Shown here: in pieces, positions 16,959-28,537 of the stretch
Layout: each line of letters begins with the position of its first letter
How positions within the stretch are numbered: the stretch's first letter is position 1
Source: Parvimonas sp. oral taxon 110 str. F0139
Lineage (GTDB): Bacteria; Bacillota; Clostridia; Tissierellales; Peptoniphilaceae
Reading direction: 5' to 3'
DNA length: 64,000 bases
Assembly: GCF_000214475.1 (NCBI RefSeq)
Contig: NZ_AFII01000001.1
Location: 124,001-188,000 of the forward strand
The notes under the pieces: model-generated
The model's input: the letters and a program-made list of their open reading frames with translations, nothing else
What the model was told of the DNA's origin: nothing
Databases searched by the model: none
Made by a program: the position numbers and the translations under genes

Positions 16959-19900
16959 TTGGCTAATGATTTTGTACATTTGAATGTTCATACTGAGTAT
17001 AGTTTGTTGAACAATTATAATCCAATGGAAAAATTAATAGATAAAGCTAAAGAATTAAATTTTAAAGCTATGGCTATTACAGATTATAACAATATGTATG
17101 GCGTTGTTGATTTTTATAAAAGATGTAAAAAGAATTCAATAAAACCTATTATAGGTTGTGAGCTAACTTTGTCATACCCAAATAATGAATTTTATAATAT
17201 AATATTATTAGCTAAGAATAATCAAGGATATAAAAATTTATGTAAATTAGTGTCAAATTTATATGTTATTGAAAATAGAAATAGAGAATATATAACATTT
17301 GATGAATTAGAAAAATTCTCAAAAAATTTAATATTAATTGTTGGTTCTAAAAGAAGCTTTATTAGAAAATGTCTATATTTAGACGATACTTTAAACGCTA
17401 AGAATGAAATTGTAAATTTCAAAAGTATATTCAATAAAGAGGATTTATTTCTAGAATTGAATTTTCATTTTGAAGAAAATGATGAGTTAATGATAAACAA
17501 ATATTTGGAACTTGCAAATGAAGTAAACGTTGAGACTGTTGTAACTAATGATGTTCATTATTTAGAAAATACAGATTTTAATTTATTTAATATAGCAAGA
17601 TGTATATCAAAAGGTATTTTATTATCTGAACTTAAAGAAGATACTTTTACTCAAGCAGAATACTATTTAAAAAGTGAAGAAGAAATGTTAAAAATATTTT
17701 CTCAATTAAAAGATTCTATGTATAATACTAAAATGATTGCTCAAAGATGTAATGTTGAATTTGATTTTTCAAAGTATCATTTACCTGAATATAAAGTACC
17801 TGATGGAGTTAGTACAAAGGAAGATTATTTGCATAGTATAATCATAGAAGGTATGAAAAAAAGATATGAAAATATCACTGATGAAATTAAAAAAAGAGTT
17901 AATTATGAATTTTCAGTAATAAATAAAATGGGATTTACTGATTATTTTCTTATTGTTTGGGATTTTGTAAATTTTGCTAAAAAAATAAAATTCCAGTTGG
18001 ACCGGGTAGAGGTTCAGGTGCAAATTCAATCGTTGCATACTGCTTGGAGATTACTGATATTGATCCAATAGAATATGAATTAATATTTGAAAGATTTTTA
18101 AATCCTGAAAGAATTTCAATGCCTGATTTTGACATAGATTTTTGCAATGAAAGAAGAGAAGAAGTCATAGATTATGTAATTAGAAAGTATGGGAAAAATC
18201 ACGTTTCACAAATTGTTACCTTTGGAACTATGAAACCAAGAGCAGCGGTAAGAGATATTGGCAGAGTTTTAGGTTATAAATTATCAACTGTTGATAAGGT
18301 AGCAAAACTTATTCCAAATAATTTAGACGTTACTTTTAAAAATGCATTAAAAGATAGTTTGGAATTAAAAAAGTTATATGACGAAGATGTAAATATAAAA
18401 AAACTTATTAACACTTCTGAAAAATTTGAAAAATTTCATAGACATATATCAATACATGCAGCGGGTATTGTTATAACTAAGGAAGAACTTACAGAGTATG
18501 TTCCGCTAGCTAAAAGTGGAGATAATATAGTAACACAATTCAATATGATAGAGTTGGAAGAACTTGGACTTCTAAAGATGGATTTTTTAGGACTTAGAAC
18601 TCTAACGGTAATTGATGATACTATAAGACTTATTAAAAAAAATTACAATAGAGAGATTGATATTGAGAAAATATCGTTAAGCGACAAGAATGTTTTAAAT
18701 TTATTTAAGACAGCTGATACAATTGGCATATTCCAATTTGAAAGTACAGGTATGAGATTATTCTTAAAAGATTTAAAAGCAGATAATTTCGATGAGTTAG
18801 TTGCTGCAAATTCTCTTTTTAGACCAGGTCCGATGAATCAAATACCTAATTACATTAAAAATAAAAATAATCCTAATAGTATTCAATATTTGGATAAGCG
18901 TTTAGAAAAATATTTAAAATCCACTTATGGAATTATTGTATATCAAGAACAAGTTATGCAGATTGCAAGAGAATTAGCAGGATATACTTGGGGTCAAGCA
19001 GATAATTTGAGAAAAGCCATTGGTAAAAAACATATGGATATAATGGAATATAATAGGAAGATATTTATTTATGGTCTAGATGATTTAGATGGAAGCATTA
19101 AAATTAAAGGTTGTGTAAGAAATGGTGTAGATGAGAAGCTTGCTCAAAATATTTTTGATTTAATAGTTGAGTTTGGTAACTACGCTTTTAATAAATCACA
19201 TAGTGCTTGCTATTCATTAAATGCTTATAGAACTGCTTATTTAAAATATTATTATCCATTAGAATATATGGTAAGTCTTTTAAATTCTGTTATAAATTAT
19301 GAAAGACAATTTTTCCAATATTTTCAAGAAATTAAAAGGATGGGAATAAAGATTTTACTTCCAAGTGTTAATTATAGTCACTATAAGATAAGTACTGAAA
19401 ATAAGTGTATGAGAATTGGTTTCTCTCAAATTAAAGGATTTAATAGGCTTTTAGCTAAAGATATTGAAGAAGAAAGAAAAAATGGAGAGTTTAAAAGTTT
19501 TAAAGAATTTTTAGAAAGATTGAAAAATTCAAAGAATATGAGCTTGCAATCAATTGAGAATTTAGTAAAGTCTGGAGCTTTTGATGAAATTGAAGAAAAA
19601 AGAATTGAAATTTTAAATTCTTTAGAGACATTATTTACTCAAATAGTATCTAAAAGTAAAAATGAATTATCTGGTCAACTTTCCTTAATAAGTTCAGATT
19701 TTATGCATGAAAAATATGTTAAGTCTGAAAAATTTTTAAAAGACGATTTGTTAGAATATGAAAAAGACGTTTTAGGATTTTATATTTCTTCTCATCCGTT
19801 AGATGAATATAAAGAATATATTAAGTCTAAAAATAGTATGAAGTTAATTGATTTAAAAGTTTTAGATAAAGGTATCTATAATGTAATAGTTTATATTAAC

Positions 19901-20325
19901 TCTATTAAACTTAGAAGAAATAAAAAAATAAGATGCTAAAAACAATTAATGTAGAAGATTTTACAAGTAGTATAGAGATTTTAGATGTTAAAGATTTAGA
20001 TATTATTAAAGGAAAAATTTATGAAATATCGATTAAAGTTTCTATAAATTCATTTGGGAATACTAATTTTACTGTAATTGATGCTAGAGAAGTAGATAGT
20101 ATATATTCTAAGAAACTATATATAAAAATTGAAAATTTTGATAATAATATAAAGAAAAAATTAAGTGAATTTTCTGAAAAATATGGTGGAATAAATAATG
20201 TAATTTTGTATATAACTAGCAATCATAAAACATTAAGATTAGAAAATAAGTTTGATTTAAAAAATGAAAATTTAATTGTTGAATTAGAAAATATTTTTGG
20301 AAAAGATTGTTTTCGTATCAATTAA
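16959..20325 (+). CDS. dnaE: DNA polymerase III alpha subunit DnaE (two frameshifts)
   Basis: About 1122 residues once two bases are restored. Part 1 is the PHP domain (FVHLNVHTEYSLLN, VTNDVHYLE). Adding one A to the A7 run at 17979-17985 joins it to KIPVGPGRGSGANS, the polymerase core. The catalytic aspartates lie in SMPDFDIDFC, followed by FGTMKPRAAVRDIGR and the fingers motif FNKSHSACYS. The second repair, at the A7 run 19922-19928, joins the C-terminal OB fold. The start is the TTG at 16959, after GAGGTGA; a GTG at 16950 overlaps that site. DnaE is essential or nearly so, hence the breaks are probably read errors. pfkA follows after 12 bases, as in several Firmicutes. Confidence 0.93.
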
Positions 20326-20337
20326 TGGAGGTATAAT

Positions 20338-21297
20338 TTGAAAAAAATTGCTATTCTTACTAGTGGTGGAGATTCTCCAGGAATGAATCCAGTAATAAGA
20401 GCTGTTGTAAGAACATGTATATATCATAATGTTAGAATATATGGTGTAAAATTTGGTTATGATGGCCTTATTAAAGGAAATATTTTTGAGATGAATGTGT
20501 CTAGTGTTGCAGATATAATTCAAAAAGGTGGTACTATATTAGGTAGTGCTAGAAGTAAAGAGTTTATGACTAAAGAAGGTCAAGAAAAAGCAGTTAAAAG
20601 CTTAAAAGATAATGGTATTGAAGGGCTTGTAGTTTTAGGAGGAGATGGTACTTTTCGTGGTGCTAATGTTTTAAGTAAATATGGTATAAAGACTATTGCT
20701 ATACCTTGTACTATTGATAATGATATGGGATATACTGATTATACAATTGGATTTTTCACTTCAGTAAATACAGTTATCGATGCTATTTCAAAACTTCGTG
20801 ATACATCTTCTTCTCATGGAAGAGCTAATATTTTAGAAGTTATGGGAAGAAAATGTGGTGATATTGCTCTAAATTCTGGATTAGCTGGTGGAGCTGAAAG
20901 TATAATAGTTCCAGAAGTCGATTTTGATATAGATAAAGTTTGCAATAAAATTATATCTGGTAGGAAAAGAGGTAAATTACACCATATCATAGTTTTAACT
21001 GAAGGTATTTTAAGCCCTTATGAGCTTAAAAAACAGATTCAAGAAAAAACGAAAATTGATACAAGGGTTACTGTACTAGGACATATCCAAAGAGGAGGTA
21101 CTCCGAGCTCATTTGACAGAATAATAGCAAGTCAAATGGGAAGTATGTCTGTTAAATTATTGTTGAAAGAACAAACTAATTTAGCTTTAGCTTTTAAAAA
21201 TAATAATATTGAGTATATTACTATAGAAGATGCTGTATCTAGCAAAAAAATATTTAATAAAGATTTATATGATATAGTTGATGAACTATCTATTTAG
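20338..21297 (+). CDS. pfkA: ATP-dependent 6-phosphofructokinase
   Basis: 319 residues. It phosphorylates fructose 6-phosphate in glycolysis. The N-terminal [15 protein letters not shown] binds [12 protein letters not shown] has the Gly of the ATP-type enzyme. [17 protein letters not shown] carries the catalytic TIDND aspartates. [12 protein letters not shown] and [15 protein letters not shown] bind the sugar phosphate. The start is TTG after GGAGG. pfkA and pyk are adjacent, as in Bacillus and Clostridium, with nine bases between. Confidence 0.96.
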   Translation: MKKIAILTSGGDSPGMNPVIRAVVRTCIYHNVRIYGVKFGYDGLIKGNIFEMNVSSVADIIQKGGTILGSARSKEFMTKEGQEKAVKSLKDNGIEGLVVLGGDGTFRGANVLSKYGIKTIAIPCTIDNDMGYTDYTIGFFTSVNTVIDAISKLRDTSSSHGRANILEVMGRKCGDIALNSGLAGGAESIIVPEVDFDIDKVCNKIISGRKRGKLHHIIVLTEGILSPYELKKQIQEKTKIDTRVTVLGHIQRGGTPSSFDRIIASQMGSMSVKLLLKEQTNLALAFKNNNIEYITIEDAVSSKKIFNKDLYDIVDELSI

Positions 21298-21306
21298 GAG
21301 AGAATT

Positions 21307-23057
21307 ATGAAAAAAACAAAATAATATGTACAATTGGGCCTGCTTCAGATTCAGTTGAAAGTTTAAAAGAATTAATGCTTAGTGGAATGAATGTTTGTAG
21401 ATTAAATTTTTCACATGGAAGCAGAGAAGAACATCAAGTTAGAATTGATAATATAAAAAAAGCAAGAGAAGAGTTAGATTTACCTATAGCAATAATGCTT
21501 GATACTAAAGGTCCTGAAATAAGATTAGGTAAATTTAGTATTGATGAAGTTATTCTTAAATCGGGAGATTTTTATACCTTTACAATTGATGAAGTTTTAG
21601 GAAATCAAGAAATTTGTTCTGTTTCTTACAAACTATTACCAAATGATGTTAAGGTTGGTGGTACAATTTTAGTTGATGATGGTTTAGTTGAAATGGAAGT
21701 TATTTCTAAGACAGATAAGGAAATAAAATGTCTAGTTAAAAATAATGGAGTAATCAAGAGTAATAAAGGTGTAAATATACCGAATGAAATAATAAATTTA
21801 CCATCCATTACGGAAAAGGATAAGTCTGATATTTTATTTGGAATACAAAATGATTTAGACTTTATTGCAGCTTCATTTGTAAGAAAACCTGAAGATGTCT
21901 ACGAAATTAGAAAAATTTTAGATAATAACAATTCTGATATTAAAATAATTTCTAAAATAGAAAATCAAGAAGGCGTTGAAAATATTGATAAAATTATAGA
22001 GGCTTCTGATGGAATAATGGTTGCCAGAGGAGACTTAGGAGTTGAAATTAAAGCAGAATTTATTCCAAAAATACAAAAAGAAATAATTAGAAAATGTAAT
22101 TTAGTAGGAAAACCAGTAATAACTGCAACACAAATGCTTGATTCAATGATTAGAAATCCAAGACCAACAAGAGCAGAAGTTACAGATGTAGCAAATGCGA
22201 TTATAGATGGAAGTGATTGTATTATGTTATCTGGTGAGACTGCTGCTGGAAAATATCCAAAAGAAGCGGTTAAAGTAATGAATAATATTGCAATAACAAC
22301 AGAAAATTCTTTTGATTTTCAAAATAGTATAAAAAGCAAAAATAGACAAGATATTTTAAATACTATGAATTCAATAAGTTTGTCAACAAAAGAAATTGCC
22401 GAAAATTTAAGAGCAAAAGCTATAATTTGTGCTACAGCTTCTGGAATTACTCCTATTTCAATTTCTAAATTTAGACCATTTGTTGATATTATAGCTGTAA
22501 CTTATTCTGAGAAAGTTAGACGAAAATTACAAATTTTTTGGGGAGTTACTAGCTTGATTTCTAAGAAATCTGAACATACTGATGAAGTTATTGAACGTTC
22601 TATATCAGCAACTTTAAATGCAAACTATATTAGTGATGGAGATACAGTTGTTTTAACTGCAGGTATTCCTGTTGGTGTTGCAGGAACAACAAATTTAATT
22701 AAAGTTCATACTGTTGGGAAAATTTTGATAAAAGGCTTTGGGATTGGAAAAGATTCGGTTACTGGAAAAGCTTGCCTAATAAACAATGAAGACGATTTAA
22801 AGAACAAATTTAAAGATGGAGATATAATTGTTTCCAAATTTACAGATAGAGAATATGTTGAGTTTATTGATAGAGCATCAGGAATCATAGTTGAAACAGG
22901 AGGACTGACTTCTCACGCTGCAATTATTGCTTTACATTTTAATATTCCAACAATTATAGGAGCTGAAAATGCTACTAATATGATTAAAGATGAACAACTT
23001 GTAACAATTGATACTGTAGGTGGATTAGTTTATGATGGAGATGTTAAAGTTCTTTAA
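21307..23057 (+). CDS. pyk: Pyruvate kinase (frameshift near start)
   Basis: About 583 residues when one A is added in the A7 run at 21310-21316, just after the ATG that follows AGGAGAG. The restored start reads into KIICTIGPAS, the family opening. Seen: NFSHGSREEH, MLDTKGPEIRLG, FVRKPEDV, KIENQEGVENID, the active-site MVARGDLGVEI, ATQMLDSM and MLSGETAAG. The last ~90 residues form the extra PEP-utiliser swivelling domain (ASGIIVETGGLTSHAAIIA) found in Bacillus-type enzymes. Final ATP-yielding step of glycolysis; co-transcribed with pfkA. Confidence 0.94.
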
Positions 23058-23058
23058 T

Positions 23059-23087
23059 TTTACTTTATTTTAAATATATGTTATTAT
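23059..23087 (+). promoter_or_regulatory. Possible promoter of the polysaccharide operon
   Basis: TTTACT (23059-23064), 17-base spacer, TATTAT (23082-23087), 32 bases before the first gene. No terminator is visible after pyk, so readthrough is also possible. Confidence 0.4.
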
Positions 23088-23118
23088 ATTACAGACGTTT
23101 AATTAAGGAGAAAATATT

Positions 23119-23831
23119 TTGATAAAATTTGAAGATTTACCAAAAGAATTTAAAAATGAATCTGTAAAAAAATACTACGAAATAGTATCAAAAAAAAGAT
23201 TAAGTTTATTTTTTAAAAGAGTATTTGACATTATTTTTTCCATTTTAATTTTATTGATTTTATTTATTCCAATTGTTGTTATTTCAATAGCTATAAAATT
23301 AGATTCTAAAGGGAGTATTTTTTATAGGCAGGAGAGAGTTACAAGATATGGTAAAAAGTTTAAAATTTTTAAATTTAGAACAATGGTATCTAATGCTGAT
23401 AAAATTGGAACACTTGTAACTGTAAAGGAAGATTCTAGAATAACAAAGGTTGGAAAGTTTTTAAGAAAATATAGATTGGATGAATTTCCTCAAATTTTTA
23501 ATATATTATCAGGAGATATGAGTTTTGTAGGAACTAGACCAGAAGTTACAAAATATGTTGAAAGATACTCAGACTATATGTTTGCCACTTTGTTATTACC
23601 TGCAGGTCTTACTTCATACTCTAGCATAAATTATAAAGACGAGGATGAAATAATATCAAGTCATTTAGATGATGAAACTAGTATTGATGATATATATATA
23701 AATTATATTTTGCCAGATAAAATGAAGTATAATATTGAATATATTGAAAGATTTTCTTTTTGGTATGATATAAAAATTATGTTTAAAACATTTTTATCTG
23801 TTTTTTGGGGAGGAAAAATAATGAAAGTTAG
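23119..23831 (+). CDS. Undecaprenyl-phosphate sugar-1-phosphate transferase (priming enzyme)
   Basis: About 237 residues of the bacterial sugar transferase family (PF02397 type). One membrane helix (VFDIIFSILILLILFIPIVV, about 36-55) is followed by the catalytic part: KLDSKGSIFYRQERV, FKIFKFRTMV, KVGKFLRKYRLDEFPQ and LSGDMSFVGTRPE. It starts a surface polysaccharide by loading a sugar-1-phosphate on undecaprenyl phosphate. As written the frame runs on into the next gene. One extra A in the A5 run at 23814-23818 gives a stop at 23829-23831 and an 11-base overlap, which fits the internal GGGGAGG site and ATG of the next gene. TTG start after AAGGAG. Confidence 0.85.
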
Positions 23832-24820
23832 TATAGGGGTAGTTGCCTTAAATGAAGAAAAGACTTTACCTTCTCTTTTTGAAGATTTTAAAATGCAGAC
23901 ATATCCACATGATGAAATTGAAATAATTTTAGTAGATGGAATTTCAACGGATGATACAAAAAATATAATGCAAGATTTTAAAGAAAATAATGATTTTATG
24001 GAAGTTAAAATTTTAGATAATCCTAAAAAAATTCAATCTGCTGGATGGAATATCGTTATAAAAATTTTACGGGAGATGTACTTGTTAGAATTGATGCACA
24101 CTCCTCAGTTCCAAAAGATTTTATAGAAAAAAATGTTAGAAATATAGAATCAGGAGAAGATGTTTCAGGCGGAAAAAGGCCAAATATAATAGATGATAAT
24201 ACAGGATATAAAAAGATGCTTTTAGAAGCAGAATCATCGATGTTTGGAAGTGGAATTGCACCTTTTAGAAATGCATCTGGGAAAAAATATGTAAAGTCAA
24301 TGTTTCACGCAATGTATAAAAGAGAAGTATTAGAAAAAGTGGGTTTCTTTAATGAAAAATTGTTAAGGACAGAAGATAATGAATTCCATTATAGAATAAG
24401 AAAAGCAGGATACAAACTTTGCTATGATGATAATATTATTTCGTATCAGCATACTAGGAATTCACTTTCTAAAATGATTAAACAAAAAAAGCCAATGGTA
24501 TGTGGATAGGACTTACGACTGCTGTTTGTCCTGAGTGTCTAAATTTATATCACTATATTCCTTTTGCTTTTTTAGTTGCTCTTTTTATATCAATTATTTC
24601 ACTATTTTTTACCAAATATTTATTTTTGTTGGTATTTGGATCTTATCTAATAGTGAATGTTTCGATGTCTTTAAGTTCAATTATAAAAGGAAAATTTAAT
24701 GTTTATAATTTATTACTTCCAATTGTATTTTTCCTTTTACATATCAGTTATGGATATGGAACATTAGTAGGATTTTTAAAAATCCCTTCATTTTTAAAAA
24801 CATATAATAAGGAGGACTAG
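23821..24820 (+). CDS. Family 2 glycosyltransferase, ExoA-like (two frameshifts)
   Basis: About 333 residues after adding one A at 24060-24064 and one at 24484-24490. The GT-A domain begins MKVSIGVVALNEEKTLPSLF. LVDGISTDDT holds the first acidic nucleotide-sugar motif, and VLVRIDAHSSVPKDF the metal-binding DxH-type motif. LLRTEDNEFHYRIRKAG carries the catalytic ED segment. The C-terminal third has three or four membrane helices and HISYGYGTLVG, typical of ExoA/succinoglycan-type enzymes. It adds a sugar to the lipid-linked repeat unit on the inner membrane face (inference from family). Strong GGGGAGG site. Confidence 0.85.
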
Positions 24821-24823
24821 ACT

Positions 24824-25531
24824 ATGATATATGCAGGTATTCTTGCTGGAGGAATAGGTAGTAGGATGAATATTTCTAATATTCCAAAACAATTTTTAAA
24901 TATTGGAGATAAGCCTATTATAATTCATACTATTGAAAAGTTTTTATTATGCAACAAAATAGATAAAATTTATGTTGGGGTAAATCCCGATTGGAATTCT
25001 TATCTAGTTGATATAATTGACAAAGATTATAATTATTTGTCTGAAAGAATTGTTGTTGTAGATGGTGGAAAAGATAGAAATTCTACAATTTTAAATATTA
25101 TTTCTTCTATTGAAGAAGACAACGGATTAACTGATGAGGATATTCTTATAACTCATGATGCTGTTAGACCATTTGTTTCAATTAAAATGATTGAAGAAAA
25201 TATAGATAATTGTAAAAAATATAATATTATTGATACTGTAGTTCCAGCTTTTGATACTATAGTTTCTTCTGAAGATGGAAAGTTTATTTCATCAATACCA
25301 GATAGAAAAACAATGTTTCAAGGACAAACTCCTCAAACATTTAAAATTAATAAATTCATGGAATACTATAATAAATTGTCAGAAGAAGAAAAGAACATTT
25401 TAACTGATGCTTGTAAAATATTTGTGTTAAATGGAGAAAAAGTATTTTTAGTTAATGGAGATTTTTCAAATATAAAAATTACAACTGTAACAGACTTAAA
25501 GATTGCTAAAGCAATGCTTATGGAGATTTAA
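24824..25531 (+). CDS. tarI: D-ribitol-5-phosphate cytidylyltransferase (TarI type)
   Basis: 235 residues of the IspD/TarI nucleotidyltransferase family. The N-terminal GILAGGIGSRM is the CTP-binding loop with KQFLNIGDKPIIIHT after it. DGGKDRNSTILN and THDAVRPFVS are the central motifs, and FQGQTPQTFK the C-terminal one. The family includes both IspD (MEP pathway) and TarI (CDP-ribitol). The next gene, a TarJ-type reductase, makes ribitol 5-phosphate, so TarI is the better call. AAGGAGG site; the next gene starts two bases after the stop. Confidence 0.88.
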   Translation: MIYAGILAGGIGSRMNISNIPKQFLNIGDKPIIIHTIEKFLLCNKIDKIYVGVNPDWNSYLVDIIDKDYNYLSERIVVVDGGKDRNSTILNIISSIEEDNGLTDEDILITHDAVRPFVSIKMIEENIDNCKKYNIIDTVVPAFDTIVSSEDGKFISSIPDRKTMFQGQTPQTFKINKFMEYYNKLSEEEKNILTDACKIFVLNGEKVFLVNGDFSNIKITTVTDLKIAKAMLMEI

Positions 25532-25532
25532 G

Positions 25533-26551
25533 ATGATAAATAGAATTTTTCAATTAATGAAACCAGGTTTTATCTCAGTTAAATATGTTGATGAGAGCTT
25601 TTTAGGAGATAAAGTCATTGTAAAACCATTATACGTATCTTTGTGTCATGCTGATCAAAGATATTATTTAGGAAAGAGAGATCCAAAAGTATTAGCAAAA
25701 AAATTGCCTATGGCTCCAATTCATGAATCTTGTGGAGAGGTTGTTTTTGATCCAACAAACACTTTTAAGGTTGGAGATAAGGTATCTATGATACCAAATA
25801 CTCCACCTTGTACTTATGATGAAAGTATATATGAAAATTATGTGAAGGGTTCTTATTTTCTATCTAGTGGTCATGATGGTTTTATGAGGGAATTTGTCAA
25901 AATTGCTCCAGATAGACTTGTAAAATTTAATGATATAGATTTACCCGTTGCGTCTATTTTGGAATTTATTTCAGTTGGATTTCATGCATATGATAGATTT
26001 GTAAAGAATTCTATAGAAAATAAAGAAACAATAACTATTTTTGGGAATGGAAGTTTGGGATTTATTGTAGCAAATGTTTTGAAATATAGATTTCCAAATA
26101 GTAAAATAGTTGTTGTTGGTAGAAATATAGAAAAGCTAAAAATATTTTCATTTGTCGATGAGGTTTATTCAAGTGATGATATTCCAGAAGGTTTTTCAAC
26201 AGATCATGCCTTTGAATGTGCAGGAGGCCCAGGAAGTGAAGATGCCATTAATAATATTATAAAATATATTAAACCTCAAGGCTCAATTATGTTGATGGGA
26301 GTTAGCGAAAATAAAATTGCTGTAAATACTAGAGATATATTGGAGAAAGGATTAACATTAATTGGATGTTCCAGATCTGGTAGATATGATTTTCAAGAGG
26401 CAGTTAGAATGCTTGAAAATAAAAAATTCAAAACAGATTTAAGTCGATTGTGTTTGAAGATGATGAAATCAGTAGTGTTAATGATATTCATAGATTTTTT
26501 AAAAATGATTTAAATACACCTTTTAAAACTGTTGCAAAATGGAATATTTAA
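25533..26551 (+). CDS. tarJ: Ribulose-5-phosphate reductase (TarJ type; one frameshift)
   Basis: About 339 residues when one A is added in the A6 run at 26421-26426. Zinc-dependent alcohol dehydrogenase fold: SLCHADQRYYLGKR has the catalytic Cys/His pair, PIHESCGEV the next zinc segment, and FGNGSLGFIVANVL the NADPH-binding Rossmann turn. FECAGGPGSEDAINN is typical of TarJ. The restored C-terminus (VFEDDEISSVNDIHRFF) matches the expected end. It reduces D-ribulose 5-phosphate to ribitol 5-phosphate for CDP-ribitol. The ATG at 25533 is preferred; the open frame upstream lies inside tarI. Confidence 0.87.
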
Positions 26552-26572
26552 TTAATGGTTATAATATAAATT

Positions 26573-27418
26573 ATGGATGAAATAAATTTAAGAGAGTTAC
26601 AACTTAAGAGTTTAGAAATGGGAAAATATTTTGTTTCATTTTGTGAAGAAAATAATTTATTATGTTATCTTTGTGGTGGTGGAGCAATAGGTAGTTTACG
26701 ACATTCAGGGTTCATTCCTTGGGATGATGATTTAGATTTTTTTATGCCTAGAGAGGATTATGAAAAATTAGCTTTGATATGGAATGAAAAAGCTGATACA
26801 AAAAAATATTCACTTGTTAAAGCTAATAAAGATTTAGTTGATCATAATCTTTTTATTACTATTAGAGATAATGAAACTACTGCTATTAAGCCATACCAAA
26901 AAGGTTTAAATATTAGTCATGGAATAGCACTTGATATTTTACCTCTTGATGGTTGCCCTAGCGGGAAAATTAAGCGAAAAATTCAAATAATGTGGGGACT
27001 GATTTATTCGCTCTTTTGTGCTCAAGTATTACCTGAGAAACACGGGGGACTTAAGAAAAAAATTTCTAAATTATTATTATCAATTTTTAAATCCAAAAAA
27101 ATAAGATATAAGATTTGGAAGTTCGCTGAAAAAAGAATGACTAAATATAAAATTGGTAAATCAGAATATATTACAGAACTTTGTTCTGGCCCATATTATA
27201 TGAAAAAAGTATATAGAAAAGAGTGGTTTACTGATAAGAAGTATTTTGATTTTGAAGATACTAGGATGCCAATTCCTATTGGATATGATGGATATTTAAA
27301 AACAGCTTTTGGAGATTATATGAAATTACCTCCAATTGAGAAACAAATACCTCATCATGATTTACTATTCTTGGATTTGAAAAATAGTTATACAAATTAT
27401 GAAAAAATTTGGAAATAG
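26573..27418 (+). CDS. licD: LicD/fukutin-family phosphotransferase
   Basis: 281 residues. LicD signature at the N-terminus: ELQLKSLEMGKYFVSFCEENN, then CGGGAIGSLRHSGFIPWDDDLDFFMPREDYEKL, where GS and DDD are the nucleotidyltransferase-fold metal ligands. LicD enzymes attach phosphocholine to surface polymers; the related eukaryotic fukutin and FKRP use CDP-ribitol. This gene follows tarI and tarJ, and no choline genes (licA, licB, licC) are near, so ribitol phosphate is a plausible donor (inference). The ribosome site is weak. Confidence 0.87.
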   Translation: MDEINLRELQLKSLEMGKYFVSFCEENNLLCYLCGGGAIGSLRHSGFIPWDDDLDFFMPREDYEKLALIWNEKADTKKYSLVKANKDLVDHNLFITIRDNETTAIKPYQKGLNISHGIALDILPLDGCPSGKIKRKIQIMWGLIYSLFCAQVLPEKHGGLKKKISKLLLSIFKSKKIRYKIWKFAEKRMTKYKIGKSEYITELCSGPYYMKKVYRKEWFTDKKYFDFEDTRMPIPIGYDGYLKTAFGDYMKLPPIEKQIPHHDLLFLDLKNSYTNYEKIWK

Positions 27419-27427
27419 GGTGATGAT

Positions 27428-28524
27428 TTGAAAAAGAAAAAATATTGTTTTTCTTATGGTCTTTTTCATTAGGAGGAGGAGCAGAAAAAATATTATCAAC
27501 AATTGTAAATAATCTTGATAGTGAAAAATATGATATTGATATATTAGAGATTGAACATTTTGATAAGGGTTATGAACCTGTTAATGACAATATAAGAATA
27601 TTAAAATCTTGGCAAGATTATAGACAATCTAAGCTAAAAAGAGCTATTTTATGGAGAATAAGAAAATTTTTCCCGAATTTAGTAAGAAAAATAATGGTTA
27701 AAGAAAAGTATGATATTGAAATTTCCTTTACTATAATCAATCCACCTTTTGAATTTTCTAAGGATGAAAAAGTAAAAAAATTGCTTGGATTCACGGTAGT
27801 ATTGAAGATTTTATGAAAGACGCACAAAAAAAGTATAATCATAAAAGATATTTAGAAAATGTTGATAAAATAATTTCAGTATCAGAAAAAACCAGAGAGT
27901 CCATAATTTCAGTTTATCCAGAATATAAAGATAAAGTTATGACAATTTATAACGGATATGATTTTAAAAGTATTTTGGAAAAATCAAATGAGAGTACAGA
28001 TATTAATATTGAAAAAAATTCGATTTGTGTAATTGGAAGAATTGAAAACTTAAAAGGTTCATTGGAAGTTTATGATACAATAAAAAATTACATAAAAATT
28101 TAAATAAAAAGTATCATTTATATTTTTTAGGTGCAGGAGAATTAGAGACTCATATAAAAGAGCTTGTACAAAAAGATAATTTGGAAGAGTATGTTCATTT
28201 TTTAGGATATCAAAAGAATCCATATAAATATATAAAAAAATGAATTTAATGTTTTCAATGTCTAAACAAGAGGGATTTTCCGGTGCAATTGTTGAAGGAT
28301 TGGCTTTAGGAATTCCTTTCATTTCTACAGATGTTGGAGGAGTAAAGGAACTTTCAAACGACGGTAAATTCGGTAAAATTGTAAATTCTACTGATGATGC
28401 TTGTGAATGTATTGTTAATTATTTTGAAAATAGTATGTCAGTAGATAAATCAGAAATGAAAAATTTTATAACTCAGTTTACGATTTCAGAACAAATGAAA
28501 AATATAAATGAAATATTAGAATAA
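27428..28524 (+). CDS. Family 4 glycosyltransferase (four frameshifts)
   Basis: About 366 residues if one A is added at each of four runs: 27431-27441, 27774-27780, 28082-28087 and 28234-28240. The restored order is ILFFLWSFSLGGGAEKIL (N-terminal acceptor domain), IAWIHGSIEDFM, SVSEKTRESI, VIGRIENLKG, YFLGAGELE and SKQEGFSGAIVEGLALG, the C-terminal donor-binding E-x7-E region. This is the complete GT4 pattern, which argues for a working gene. The start is TTG at 27428 after AGGGTGATG. Four breaks in 1.1 kb is the highest density in the window, so real decay cannot be ruled out. Confidence 0.8.
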
Positions 28525-28537
28525 TGGAGATAATTAT

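Noticed and set aside
16959..20325. Programmed frameshifting in dnaE, as known for dnaX
   Set aside because: Two breaks of the same kind occur, no stem-loop or Shine-Dalgarno stimulator is visible, and identical breaks occur in many unrelated genes. The stops after the shifts do not give sensible short products.
23119..24820. A fused sugar transferase plus family 2 glycosyltransferase
   Set aside because: The frame is continuous as written, but an ideal GGGGAGG site and ATG lie at the junction, and one extra A in the adjacent A5 run gives a stop. With losses of A at many other runs, two overlapping genes are more likely.
27428..28524. Pseudogene or phase-variable glycosyltransferase
   Set aside because: All four breaks are single A losses and the restored protein has every GT4 motif. 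Phase variation would need long unstable tracts, but these are six or seven bases. Not fully excluded.
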